Positions 56,172 through 63,089 of a stretch of 63,089 nt of DNA are shown here, in pieces; position 1 is the stretch's first letter, and each line of letters begins with the position of its first letter. The stretch spans positions 1 to 63,089 of IMG/VR virus record IMGVR_UViG_3300044729_002069; one strand, written 5' to 3'. The DNA comes from a virus. Made by a program: the position numbers and the translations under genes. Under the pieces are notes generated by a model, which saw only the letters and a list, made by a program, of their open reading frames with translations, was not told where the DNA came from and did no database searches.

Positions 56172-56941
56172 GCCGCCTCCTGTGCAACAGACTGCAGCCA
56201 CGCAATCGCATCATCATTGCTGTCGTAAAAGTGCGCAGCAGCATTAGCGCCTAACAACAGCAATCCAGCCATGTATGGGCCATGAAGTTTCTCCAAGACT
56301 TCACCTAATGTTCCAGCCTGGTGAATAGCCCACCCTGCCAAGCAATGAGTAGTACCGCACTCGCTATGCCAGCTTTTCATCTGCAGGATTTGGGGGTGAT
56401 CCAATACATGGCTGGCAACCGCACGCAGACGTTGCTGGGCATCTGCAGCAATTGGCAACCCGTTGGCGCCGTCCAGAATGGCGTAGCTCAGAATGGCGCC
56501 GTGCAGAATGGCGCCGCGCAGAATGGCGTAGCTCAGATTGGCGCCGCGCAGATTGGCGCCGTTCAGAATGGCGTGGCTCAGATTGGCGCCGCTCAGATTG
56601 GCGCCGCGCAGAATGGCGTAGCTCAGATTGGCGCCGCGCAGATTGGCGCCGTTCAGAATGGCGCCGCGCAGATTGGCGCCGCGCAGATTGGCGCCGCGCA
56701 GATTGGCGTAGCTCAGATTGGCGCGGCTCAGAATGGCGCCGTTCAGAATGGCGCCGCGCAGATTAGCGCCGCGCAGATTGGCGCCGTTCAGATTGGCGCC
56801 GTGCAGATTGGCGCCGTGCAGATTGGCGCCGTGCAGATTGGCGTAGCTCAGATTGGCGCGGACGCCAGCAGGATCGCCGGCAAGCCATAGCGTGTGCAGG
56901 CGAAGCGTCTCGCTGATGTTGACTGTTTGGCTGTCAGTCAT
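56168..56941 (-). CDS. Pentapeptide-repeat protein with C-terminal CGTTHC domain
   Basis: 257 residues. About 24 tandem A(N/I)LxG/xA units between residues 30 and 155 form a right-handed quadrilateral beta-helix, coded by a 15-base DNA repeat. The C-terminal domain ([27 protein letters not shown] ... [12 protein letters not shown]) occurs in bacterial proteins with such repeats. Such helices can mimic DNA (gyrase inhibition), but function here is unknown. A run of ten G lies just upstream. Confidence 0.85.
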   Translation of the reverse strand: MTDSQTVNISETLRLHTLWLAGDPAGVRANLSYANLHGANLHGANLHGANLNGANLRGANLRGAILNGAILSRANLSYANLRGANLRGANLRGAILNGANLRGANLSYAILRGANLSGANLSHAILNGANLRGANLSYAILRGAILHGAILSYAILDGANGLPIAADAQQRLRAVASHVLDHPQILQMKSWHSECGTTHCLAGWAIHQAGTLGEVLEKLHGPYMAGLLLLGANAAAHFYDSNDDAIAWLQSVAQEAA

Positions 56942-56976
56942 GGACGTGTCTCTGTGGTGGGGGGGGGGAGTGTTAG

Positions 56977-57369
56977 TCAGAAATCCTGGTCTTGCAGGTC
57001 TTCAAGCTGTTGCTTCGTGTGCGCCAGCTCAGTTCGCAGGCGCTTGATCTCGGCGTCCTTCGCGTCGATCATCTTTTTGTTGGAGATCCTGACTTCAGGC
57101 GCCTCCTTCACAAACGAGTCGTCGAGAACACTGGTGCTGTCTGGCACCAGGATCACCAACTCGCCATCGCCGTTTTCCATAGAGATTTTGTCGCCTAGCT
57201 GGATCGACATCTCAGGCACACGGGTTTCAAGCGTGCTGTAACCCTTGCTGACGAATACTGCGTTTTTCTCAAGCATCCCCACAAGCGCGGGAATTGTCTT
57301 GTCAGCCCCGTCGTGGGGGATGTTGGTGGCGATGTAGGTGGCGCCTTTGGTGTCGATAAGAGCGAGCAT
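56977..57369 (-). CDS. Protein with C-terminal coiled coil
   Basis: 130 residues, MLALIDTKGATYIATNIPHD, beta-rich middle (ISMENGDGELVILVPDS), then heptads KKMIDAKDAEIKRLRTELAHTKQQLEDLQDQDF. First gene before the pentapeptide operon. Unknown. Confidence 0.6.
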   Translation of the reverse strand: MLALIDTKGATYIATNIPHDGADKTIPALVGMLEKNAVFVSKGYSTLETRVPEMSIQLGDKISMENGDGELVILVPDSTSVLDDSFVKEAPEVRISNKKMIDAKDAEIKRLRTELAHTKQQLEDLQDQDF

Positions 57370-57448
57370 GGGCGTTGAAGTGGGGATCAGTGAAGGGGTG
57401 CTGCCGGATTGGGTGCGGCTCCGGCGGGCCGTGGCGCTCAGGCTGCTA

Positions 57449-57910
57449 CTAGCCGTCGCGCCGTGGTCTGCGAGCAGCCGAGGCGCTCAGCAATGGCGCG
57501 GTGTTGGTTGGCCATGCCAGCCCTCCATTGCCAATGGCAGCAGCATAAGCAGCCAGATAGGCAATTTGGTCGTCAGCAGTAGGAGCTTCAGTCACCACTT
57601 CATGGTGCTGTTCAACGTGGTGGCCATGCGCGGCTTTCAGCGAACAGAGCAAACAAATAAGATCGCTGCAATGAGGATTGCCGGGATTCTCGTCTAGCAC
57701 CGTCTCAAGCGTTGTCATCCAACGCTCCAAATCAACAATGCGAAAAGACCACGCAACAGTTGGCTGGTTCATAGTCATCACCAAGCGGCCTTCCTTGGTG
57801 AAAGCACTGGTGCCAAGCGAATCGCGACTGATGGAAGCAGTCATGGTTACTGTCTGAGGGACTCCTCCATTGTGGGGACGATGGCGGCAAAGGTCAATGG
57901 GAAAGGCCAT
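57449..57910 (-). CDS. Hypothetical protein
   Basis: 153 residues if started at 57910; ATG 57844 (MTASISRDSLG) is an alternative. Core QPTVAWSFRIVDLERWMTTLETVLDENPGNPHCSDLICLLCSLKAAHG and an acidic helix then an Arg-rich C-terminus. Not recognised. Confidence 0.5.
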   Translation of the reverse strand: MAFPIDLCRHRPHNGGVPQTVTMTASISRDSLGTSAFTKEGRLVMTMNQPTVAWSFRIVDLERWMTTLETVLDENPGNPHCSDLICLLCSLKAAHGHHVEQHHEVVTEAPTADDQIAYLAAYAAAIGNGGLAWPTNTAPLLSASAARRPRRDG

Positions 57911-57919
57911 TAGCGCTGC

Positions 57920-58348
57920 TTATACCAGCAGCTTCCCGCCTCCGCTTACCACCTTCCCCATGCCAAGCCTTGTCTGCCGCCAGCCGGAGGCAATGATGTG
58001 GCACGGCCCCAGAGGCTCCAGAATGGCCCATTGAGCGGCCCTAGCGACTACTGCCTGATAGCCCTGCCGCTGTGCTTTCGTGAGCGGTCCTGGGGGCTCC
58101 ACTAGGGCTGTTCTAGCCCAGTCAGCCACCTCCTCAATGTCCTCCAGTTCGTTGGTGGCAATGACAAAATGCCTGCCTCGCTGCTCCAGTTTGCGCCATG
58201 CAGGGTGAGGGCATTCTGCAGCAGTGGCTTCAAATGCCTCCCTAAGGATAGGCGGCAGGCAAATCCGCACTTTTGGCGGAAGCCTGGGTTCCGCTGGAGG
58301 CAGCATTTGTTCAATTCCAACAGAAAGCTGGATCATCTTGATGCTCAT
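57920..58348 (-). CDS. Hypothetical protein
   Basis: 142 residues from MSIKMIQLSVGIEQMLPPAE. HPAWRKLEQRGRHFVIATNELEDIEEVADWARTALVEPPGPLTKAQRQGYQAVVARAA is a helical pattern with an LEDIEEVADWARxAL motif, seen in small phage proteins. Earlier in-frame Met codons (58405, 58372) are possible. Confidence 0.55.
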   Translation of the reverse strand: MSIKMIQLSVGIEQMLPPAEPRLPPKVRICLPPILREAFEATAAECPHPAWRKLEQRGRHFVIATNELEDIEEVADWARTALVEPPGPLTKAQRQGYQAVVARAAQWAILEPLGPCHIIASGWRQTRLGMGKVVSGGGKLLV

Positions 58349-58486
58349 AGACAAACAAAATGGACGTTCCATCAGGAAGCTGCCGCTGAAACAATAACCA
58401 AGCAAGGTTAAGGCTTGTGGCGCTCAGGCTTGTCTGTCTACCATCGCTCAGTCGTGCGTGGTACAAGCTCATTGCGTTACCCCTTA

Positions 58487-58942
58487 TCATCCTTCTGCTC
58501 CATGAAGAGGGTCGTAGCCAAGCTCCTCCATGTCTTCTAAGACAGCCTGTCCCAAGTCTTTTTTGAGCATGGCCCGCCAGTCATCATCACCCCCGAAACT
58601 GCCCACGTCTGCAATGGTGCGCAGGCCAGTGGCAAGCTTTGCCAAGTCGCCAGCAGTGAGGGCAATGGAGTGGGCGTCGTTGGTGATGAAGCGCTGGTCA
58701 AGAATACGCTGATGGATTTGTGTCCACCGGCCAATAGCCCATAAAGCAATGGAACGGAGAGCTTCATCGCCATAGCGTTCAATCAAACCGTCAATAGTTC
58801 GGGACAGCTCTGCAGGGATGCCAATGCAATCAGGATCTTCAAGGTGATCTTTTAGGTCGTCGTCCACGGCTTGACGCTTACTTGCCTTTGCCTCGCGTAC
58901 GGCTTTCAGGAAGTCGTTAACGCTGTCAGAAGAGAAGGTCAC
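58487..58942 (-). CDS. Hypothetical helical protein
   Basis: 151 residues from GTG 58942, MTFSSDSVNDFLKAVREAKA. Mostly helical (IDGLIERYGDEALRSIALWAIGRWTQIHQRIL), acidic C-terminus. Located just after the TerS-like gene and its tandem repeat. The start is preceded by CTCTCATTTCCCATT. Possibly DNA-metabolism related; unknown. Confidence 0.55.
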   Translation of the reverse strand: MTFSSDSVNDFLKAVREAKASKRQAVDDDLKDHLEDPDCIGIPAELSRTIDGLIERYGDEALRSIALWAIGRWTQIHQRILDQRFITNDAHSIALTAGDLAKLATGLRTIADVGSFGGDDDWRAMLKKDLGQAVLEDMEELGYDPLHGAEG

Positions 58943-58977
58943 AATGGGAAATGAGAGACAAGAGAAGTCTGCTCGTT

Positions 58978-59065
58978 CCCTTTGCCATTGTCAACCCTCC
59001 CCTTTGCCATTGTCAACCCTCCCCTTTGCCATTGTCAACCCTCCCCTTTGCCATTGTCAACCCTC
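58978..59065. repeat. Four perfect 22-base tandem repeats
   Basis: The unit CCCTTTGCCATTGTCAACCC + TC occurs four times with 22-base period. It includes the stop codon of the TerS-like gene. On the minus strand every unit contains TTGACA, a perfect -35 hexamer. Confidence 0.9.
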
Positions 59066-59830
59066 GTCGTCTTGCTCTTCATCGTCAGTAGCAGGCAGCA
59101 TTGGCCTGCTATTGCCAACAGGTTCGCCATTGTCGTCCAGTTCTGCCTCTGCAGTGGTGTCGATGGCTCCGGCACGGTCTTGAGCAGCAGCTTCCGCCTT
59201 GCCAATCTTCTTCACCTCTGCGCTCAAATTGGCGAGGAATTTCTTGTAGCTCTTTTCGTCGTTGTCGTCGTTCTTGGGCTTGTTATCAAACAAGCCAAGC
59301 AGGCGAGCTTGCTGCTCCAAGCAGCCTTTGGCAACAGTGAGAAAACTGCTTTCACCAGCAGAATTGTATTCTTCAACGGTGATAACATCCTCTCCGTGAC
59401 GCTGCTGCACACGCTTGACAGTGCGTCTTTTGCTTTGTTCAAAGCTTTCCATCGCCTTTGCCTTTAGCTCACCTTGCTCGTCTAAGAGCTTGGCTCGCCA
59501 TTGGTCTGCAGTGGCGAGAATGCCGTCCACGTAGGCTTGCTTGATTAGCTGTCTGTCAGCATTCACTACAGCCTTGCTCTGCTTAAACACCTTGGCAATT
59601 TGCGAGTTGCTAAGGTTGGCAGCAAGAAGCTCAGCAGTGGCATAGCGTCTAAGACGAGTGCTTTCCTTGTCAAACATCTCGCCTGGCTCTGCCCTATTGC
59701 GAAGCCTGTCCACTTGCTCAACAGTTAAACCTGCTTTGGTCAATACTTCCAAGCCATATTTCAGCAAGCTTGCTTCGTCCTCAAAGCTATGCTCAGGGAC
59801 ACTGCGGTTCTTTCTATGAGAAGGAGCCAT
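59057..59830 (-). CDS. Terminase small subunit-like protein
   Basis: 257 residues. A helix-turn-helix (LSNSQIAKVFKQSKAVVNADRQLIKQAY, about 72-100) is followed by charged helices and FLTVAKGCLEQQARLLGLFD (about 165-185), a pattern like the xxALKxxExxxKLLGLD of many small terminases. Acidic C-terminal tail. The large subunit is 23 kb away, so packaging genes would be split. A transcription factor is the alternative. Confidence 0.5.
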   Translation of the reverse strand: MAPSHRKNRSVPEHSFEDEASLLKYGLEVLTKAGLTVEQVDRLRNRAEPGEMFDKESTRLRRYATAELLAANLSNSQIAKVFKQSKAVVNADRQLIKQAYVDGILATADQWRAKLLDEQGELKAKAMESFEQSKRRTVKRVQQRHGEDVITVEEYNSAGESSFLTVAKGCLEQQARLLGLFDNKPKNDDNDEKSYKKFLANLSAEVKKIGKAEAAAQDRAGAIDTTAEAELDDNGEPVGNSRPMLPATDDEEQDDEG

Positions 59831-60144
59831 TAGCTTTTAGGAAGAGAAAACACAATGCTTGCTTTCTGAGACAGCACAGTAAAGTCTCCCATGTCGTCAG
59901 CTAGCTTCTTGCGTTCTTTAAGAGCAATCTCCAACTCCCTGATTTCTTCCCCATAGTCCTTCTCTGCACGCTTTTGAATGTGAGCCTTGCCCTCGTCAAG
60001 GGAAATGCTTTCTAGTCCTTCATTGCGCATTGCTTCTATCAGGGTAGCCTTCAGCTCTTCTTCTTGAGCTTCAAGCTTTTTCTTCTGTGCAACGATTTGA
60101 GACAGCTCGTTCATCAAATCGTAAATGATGCTAGTGGGTTCCAT
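59830..60144 (-). CDS. Gp157-like coiled-coil protein
   Basis: 104 residues from MEPTSIIYDLMNELSQIVAQ. KKKLEAQEEELKATLIEAMRNEGLESISLDEGKAHIQKRAEKDY resembles siphovirus Gp157-type proteins (helical hairpin then small beta domain). The upstream in-frame Met is less likely; CTTTCTCCC leader before 60144. The stop overlaps the TerS-like start. Confidence 0.6.
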   Translation of the reverse strand: MEPTSIIYDLMNELSQIVAQKKKLEAQEEELKATLIEAMRNEGLESISLDEGKAHIQKRAEKDYGEEIRELEIALKERKKLADDMGDFTVLSQKASIVFSLPKS

Positions 60145-60163
60145 GGGAGAAAGAGGAAGTCCG

Positions 60164-60400
60164 TCAATTATCGCCTGTAGCGAAGCCCTTGTCAATAAGG
60201 CTCACCATTTCTTCGTAGCTGCCTCGCCAGTGGCGTTCACCATCAGCAGGATTCCTGGCGCCATAGAGCATACGGGCCTGAGGGAGAGGGCCTCTTGCTG
60301 GGGTAACGAAGCCGTGATGCTGCAACACTTCAATGAAGATGTCGTTGTGCTCCAAGGAGGGAAGCCTGTCGGGAGCGTGCGGACGGGAAGGCTTGAGCAT
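60164..60400 (-). CDS. Small hypothetical protein
   Basis: 78 residues, MLKPSRPHAPDRLPSLEHND IFIEVLQHHGFVTPARGPLPQARMLYGARNP. Small alpha/beta protein. Unknown. Confidence 0.5.
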   Translation of the reverse strand: MLKPSRPHAPDRLPSLEHNDIFIEVLQHHGFVTPARGPLPQARMLYGARNPADGERHWRGSYEEMVSLIDKGFATGDN

Positions 60401-60424
60401 GAGCCGAAATTATACCCCTGCAGT

Positions 60425-61117
60425 TTAGAGGGCTTCTAGGGCAATGGCAAAGTCACGAAAGTCAGTCTTAATGCCTCCTAGGGCATTGCCATAGAAACCA
60501 AACTTTGGCTTGACGGTATCAGCCAGTGTTTGTCCTGCTTGTGATCCTGCATTTATTGTTCCATTCCTTGAACCAATAAGCTTGCCAGTAGTATCATCAA
60601 TAATGCGAATGAAACCATTGTCCCCTGCCTTGAATTGCAATTGCCAATCGTACCATTTCCTCTTCTCTAGTTCCATTGACAATGCACTTCCAGCACTTCT
60701 TGATACTACTGCCAGTGTTCCATTTTGTATGCGAATACCAGCAATAGGGCTAACAATTGGCTGCCAGAATTGCAAAACATAACCAGTTACTTTGTCATAG
60801 TTCCTTCCTTTTACGCGAAATTCTAAGTCAATGTTAATCTGTCTTCCAAAGGCAAAGTTCTTCGGTACTGCTAATTCTGAGCGGTCAGGATAACGAGGAT
60901 CATCAGTTGCGAAGAAGTTAATAAAGTCTTTGCGTTGGCGAATGAAGCTTCCCTCTGTTGCTTTTCCACTAAGTCGTGGAAATAGCATTTTCTCCCTATC
61001 TTTCTTTGCGGGAATATAGTTACCACCTTCGCCCATGCTATTTGTTGCGTCACCAACGATTCTTCCCGTGATGGGGTCGAGATCAAACACTGGACGCATA
61101 CGTGGCTTTTTACTCAT
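60425..61117 (-). CDS. Jelly-roll protein resembling polysaccharide lyases
   Basis: 230 residues. Beta-sandwich signature: FGRQINIDLEFRVKGRN, YVLQFWQPIVSPIAGIRIQNGTLAVVS, KRKWYDWQLQFKAGDNGFIRIIDDTTGKLI, PKFGFYGNALG. This is the layout of heparin-lyase I / alginate-lyase-7-like concanavalin A folds (W-x-D-W and GIYxx). No signal peptide. Catalytic residues are not certain. It could be a host-glycan-degrading enzyme or virion adhesin. AAGGA precedes the ATG. Confidence 0.55.
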   Translation of the reverse strand: MSKKPRMRPVFDLDPITGRIVGDATNSMGEGGNYIPAKKDREKMLFPRLSGKATEGSFIRQRKDFINFFATDDPRYPDRSELAVPKNFAFGRQINIDLEFRVKGRNYDKVTGYVLQFWQPIVSPIAGIRIQNGTLAVVSRSAGSALSMELEKRKWYDWQLQFKAGDNGFIRIIDDTTGKLIGSRNGTINAGSQAGQTLADTVKPKFGFYGNALGGIKTDFRDFAIALEAL

Positions 61118-61180
61118 GCCAAGAATCCTTTATAGGACGCCGTTGGATGGTGTCTTAAAGAGTCTAAGCAAAGGAAAGTG

Positions 61181-61239
61181 AAAGAAAGCACCGTCGAAAA
61201 AGCTCGCTTGGGGCTCGCCTGCGCGTCGGTGCTTTCTTT
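61181..61239 (+). ncRNA. Leader hairpin element, copy A
   Basis: A 13-bp perfect stem (AAAGAAAGCACCG / CGGTGCTTTCTTT) encloses GAAAAAGCTCGCTTGGGG then CTCGCCTGCGCG. Upstream of the plus-strand operon at 61618. Confidence 0.65.
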
Positions 61240-61279
61240 GCGAAGGTTTATGAAGAAAGTAGTTTGTAAAGTATGGTTA

Positions 61280-61332
61280 AGAAGCGCTCTGAAAAAGCTC
61301 GCTTGGGGCTCGCTTGCTCGTATCGCGCTTCT
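61280..61332 (+). ncRNA. Leader hairpin element, copy B
   Basis: An 8-bp perfect stem (AGAAGCGC / GCGCTTCT) encloses the same GAAAAAGCTCGCTTGGGG core as copy A, then CTCGCTTGCTCGTATC. The stem sequence is unrelated to copy A, so pairing, not primary sequence, is conserved. The rest of 61118-61617 has a weaker related hairpin near 61392-61433 and no gene that I can support. Confidence 0.65.
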
Positions 61333-61617
61333 GCGAAAGGGCATGGTGAACTGCTGCTCAACATTCCCTTTCCCATCGAAGCCACCTTCTCGTCAGGAGC
61401 GCCGCAGGGCGTAGATGCCTGAGCTGCTCGTTGACGTTCCGCAGTCCCCCAGGCGCGTTTCTGTGCGAGGGCCTGCTCAGGAAGAGGGTAAAGGGGTGGA
61501 GAGCAAAAGTCAATGGGGTCGTCCACCACTTTGATGACTGTCACCACTAGAGGAAAAGGAGCGGTTGGCAATGGGCTGGTTTGTGGGTATGATGCTCAAG
61601 TCCCTCGACCAGTCCCC

Positions 61618-61878
61618 ATGCGCTTCATGCTTCTGGCCCTTGCCTTGGCCCCTCTAGGGGCCTCTGCTCAGACCATCCTTCCCTACTCAGCAGCCAACAC
61701 CTACTGCGCCCTCAGGAACGGTGGAGCATCGTCTGAGAGCGCCCTGCGCGTTGCCTTCTACGACTCTTACGTGAGGACAGCGCCAACAATGGTGGAAATC
61801 AATGGCAAGCAAGTGGACAGCAACCTTGTGCTGTTCCACAATGCTGCTCGTTCCCTTTGCCCTTCTCTTCTGCCATGA
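61618..61878 (+). CDS. Small secreted protein
   Basis: 86 residues from MRFMLLALALAPLGASAQTI. Cleavable signal peptide (about 1-18), then AANTYCALRNGGASSESALRVAFYD and FHNAARSLCPSLLP with two Cys for a disulfide. Similar small exported proteins are found in cyanobacteria. First gene of the plus-strand operon. ATGA overlap with the next gene. Confidence 0.65.
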   Translation: MRFMLLALALAPLGASAQTILPYSAANTYCALRNGGASSESALRVAFYDSYVRTAPTMVEINGKQVDSNLVLFHNAARSLCPSLLP

Positions 61879-62168
61879 CACAAGCATCAGCCCACCAATG
61901 GGAGCGCGTGCAAAGCGTTGCTGGTAATGCAGCGCATCCCGATAATTACCTGGCAGCCTGCCTGCTGGAGCTAAGGGAAAATGCCGTCTCTAAGCAGCAG
62001 CTCCCTGCAAGCCCATGCCGCGAGTCGGTTGACATTGCTAAACAACCTCCTCTCCCCATCGCTTCTGACGATGAAATCCACGCCGCTTACAACAACCCGT
62101 ATATCAGCACCACCACGGAAGCCCTCAGGACCGTCTACCTCCTCGGGAGATATCATGGTTCTCTCTGA
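61875..62168 (+). CDS. Hypothetical protein
   Basis: 97 residues from MTQASAHQWERVQSVAGNAA. C-terminal IASDDEIHAAYNNPYISTTTEALRTVYLLGRYHGSL resembles a motif in phage accessory proteins. Start 61875 overlaps the upstream stop. Unknown. Confidence 0.6.
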   Translation: MTQASAHQWERVQSVAGNAAHPDNYLAACLLELRENAVSKQQLPASPCRESVDIAKQPPLPIASDDEIHAAYNNPYISTTTEALRTVYLLGRYHGSL

Positions 62169-62286
62169 CTGCTGCAAGGCGCCATGCTCTGTTGCAGGCC
62201 GCACCACGCACTACTACGTTTGCAAGACTTACAACAAGCCTTGTGACACGATCCCCGCTAGAGAGGAGGACTACGACTGTGGCTGA
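62155..62286 (+). CDS. Cys-rich zinc-ribbon-like microprotein (43 aa)
   Basis: MVLSDCCKAPCSVAGRTTHY then YVCKTYNKPCDTIPAREEDY; six Cys. The SDCCxAx...TxYYVCxxxxxPCD pattern is close to small zinc ribbons of phages, with the usual CxxC partly altered (CKTYNKPC). Overlaps the upstream gene by 14 bases and the next by 8. Confidence 0.65.
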   Translation: MVLSDCCKAPCSVAGRTTHYYVCKTYNKPCDTIPAREEDYDCG

Positions 62287-62506
62287 GATTATTCGGCGGC
62301 ACGCAATGGATGACTTCTGCGCTCTGATGACTGCGGAAGGCATGGAGGCCGCAGGTTGCTACGTCTTCTCCATCACTTACGTCTCTGACGCTCATCCCAT
62401 GCGACGTTGGATCGTTTGGGGACGCTTTCACCCAACCGAGGCAACCATCGAAGAAATTGACAAGAGCATAGCAAGACGAGTGTTCCCCACAAGTGAAGGA
62501 GACTAA
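62279..62506 (+). CDS. Small hypothetical protein, GTG start
   Basis: 75 residues, MAEIIRRHAMDDFCALMTAE, beta strands (CYVFSITYVSDAHPMRRWIVWGRF), ends PTSEGD. Start GTG 62279 is set by a strong AGAGGAGGA about 9 bases upstream, inside the zinc-ribbon gene. Unknown. Confidence 0.6.
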   Translation: MAEIIRRHAMDDFCALMTAEGMEAAGCYVFSITYVSDAHPMRRWIVWGRFHPTEATIEEIDKSIARRVFPTSEGD

Positions 62507-62512
62507 TCACCC

Positions 62513-62791
62513 ATGAAAATTTACTGCCTGTTCGCCCAGCAAAAGTGCTCCTACAAGGATGAGTACGCTCCTGATCTCAGGGCTGCCATTGATGAGTGGG
62601 GCAATAGCGACAACCCTGATTACCTGAACGAAGAAGAAGACAAACTGCGAAAAGACGGCAGCATTGCATTCTGGCGGCGCATCACCATTGACGTTGACGA
62701 TGCCCAATTTGATCGCCTTTTCTATCCGCCTTCAGAAATGCTCAAGCCTACAAACCTCAGCCGCACAAGTGAAGGAGACTTAGATGCCTGA
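62513..62791 (+). CDS. Hypothetical protein
   Basis: 92 residues, MKIYCLFAQQKCSYKDEYAP, acidic (NPDYLNEEEDKLRKDGSIAF), ending RTSEGDLDA. GAAGGAGAC ribosome-binding site in the 3' end of the preceding gene. The same 16 bases (ACAAGTGAAGGAGACT) recur at its own 3' end to serve the next gene. Unknown. Confidence 0.65.
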   Translation: MKIYCLFAQQKCSYKDEYAPDLRAAIDEWGNSDNPDYLNEEEDKLRKDGSIAFWRRITIDVDDAQFDRLFYPPSEMLKPTNLSRTSEGDLDA

Positions 62792-63089
62792 CCCCGACTA
62801 CCGCGCCCTGTGCGCTGAGCTGCTGACCGCAATTCAGCTCTACACAAAGCTGAATCCTGCGTCTAGCGAAATGTCAGCCTTTGAGCTAACGGAGAAACTA
62901 ATGGACGCTATGGCTGCGACTAATGCCGCCCTGGCCCAGCTCGAACCGGAGGGGGATGAGGGAATAGATGATCTGGTTGCCTGGCTGTGGTCAATGCGCG
63001 ATCTGGCGGGGGAATGCAACCCTGATGAGCAACGCCGGTATGGACTGGCCGCCACATTGCTGGGGCAGAAAGCCGCCGAAACTACTCAC
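62784..63089 (+). CDS. Cyanophage-type hypothetical protein, cut by right edge
   Basis: At least 102 residues. MPDPDYRALCAELLTAIQLY, helical, then EGDEGIDDLVAWLWSMRDLAG. This MPDPDYRALCAEL start is common in Synechococcus and cyanophage hypothetical proteins (recalled). Overlaps the upstream gene by 8 bases. The frame is open at the window end. Confidence 0.7.
   Translation, partial: MPDPDYRALCAELLTAIQLYTKLNPASSEMSAFELTEKLMDAMAATNAALAQLEPEGDEGIDDLVAWLWSMRDLAGECNPDEQRRYGLAATLLGQKAAETTH

Noticed and set aside
56321-56890. A 189-codon plus-strand frame antisense to the pentapeptide gene
   Set aside because: AQIGAAQ-type repeats are the antisense shadow of 15-base repeats; the minus-strand protein has a recognised domain at its end.

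Overview
The window looks like one segment of a tailed, siphovirus-type phage that infects a Synechococcus/Cyanobium-like cyanobacterium. Both ends cut through genes. The evidence is: a complete HK97-type head and long non-contractile tail module on the minus strand (about 34.7 kb down to 1); a class I ribonucleotide reductase pair of the type known from cyanobacterial sipho- and podophages; short cyanophage-type proteins (the MTTPLxPAAQAV family, a PDPDYRALCAELL protein, a small basic KKTRQGNG protein); and a pentapeptide-repeat protein. No DNA polymerase, primase or helicase is visible, so the core replication genes probably lie outside the window.

Layout. 1-10.4 kb: tail fibres, a beta-helix tailspike, a fibre with an S74-type self-cleaving chaperone, and two tube-like proteins. 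10.5-23.9 kb: tail hub, NlpC/P60 protease, tip proteins, a 2056-residue tape measure carrying two wall-degrading domains, and the tail assembly chaperone pair joined by a -1 frameshift site. 23.9-28.4 kb: tail tube, head-tail connectors, major capsid protein, decoration protein, protease-scaffold. 28.4-34.7 kb: a plus-strand XRE regulator, two glycosyltransferases and an FkbM methyltransferase, MuF-like protein and portal. 34.7-37.0 kb, plus strand: PD-(D/E)XK nuclease, large terminase and two small proteins. 37.1-44.4 kb, minus: metallophosphoesterase, HU-like protein, a 600-base gene-free stretch with two tRNA-like folds, NrdB, NrdA and small accessory genes.

44.4-61 kb is the accessory half. 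A gene-free divergent region carries several related hairpins. It is followed by an HNH gene inside 18/20-matching inverted repeats, then a compositionally extreme 2.2 kb block encoding a divergent beta sliding clamp and saturated with AAGCTT. Next come three successive iteron families (49.4-50.1 kb), an orphan methyltransferase, an RlpA-like wall enzyme, an unidentified structured RNA, a paralogous small-gene cluster, a pentapeptide protein, a probable small terminase and a lyase-fold protein. From 61.6 kb to the right edge a plus-strand operon of small, tightly coupled genes begins.

Recurring regulatory themes: (i) a family of hairpins with unrelated stems but a shared CGCTTGGGGCTC / GCTCGTA core, always sense-oriented in the leaders of divergent operons; (ii) terminator-like hairpins whose T-run ends within a few bases of the next start codon; (iii) a pyrimidine tract ending in TTTTCCC directly before many start codons instead of a Shine-Dalgarno. 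Function calls rest on motifs read by eye; no database search was run.
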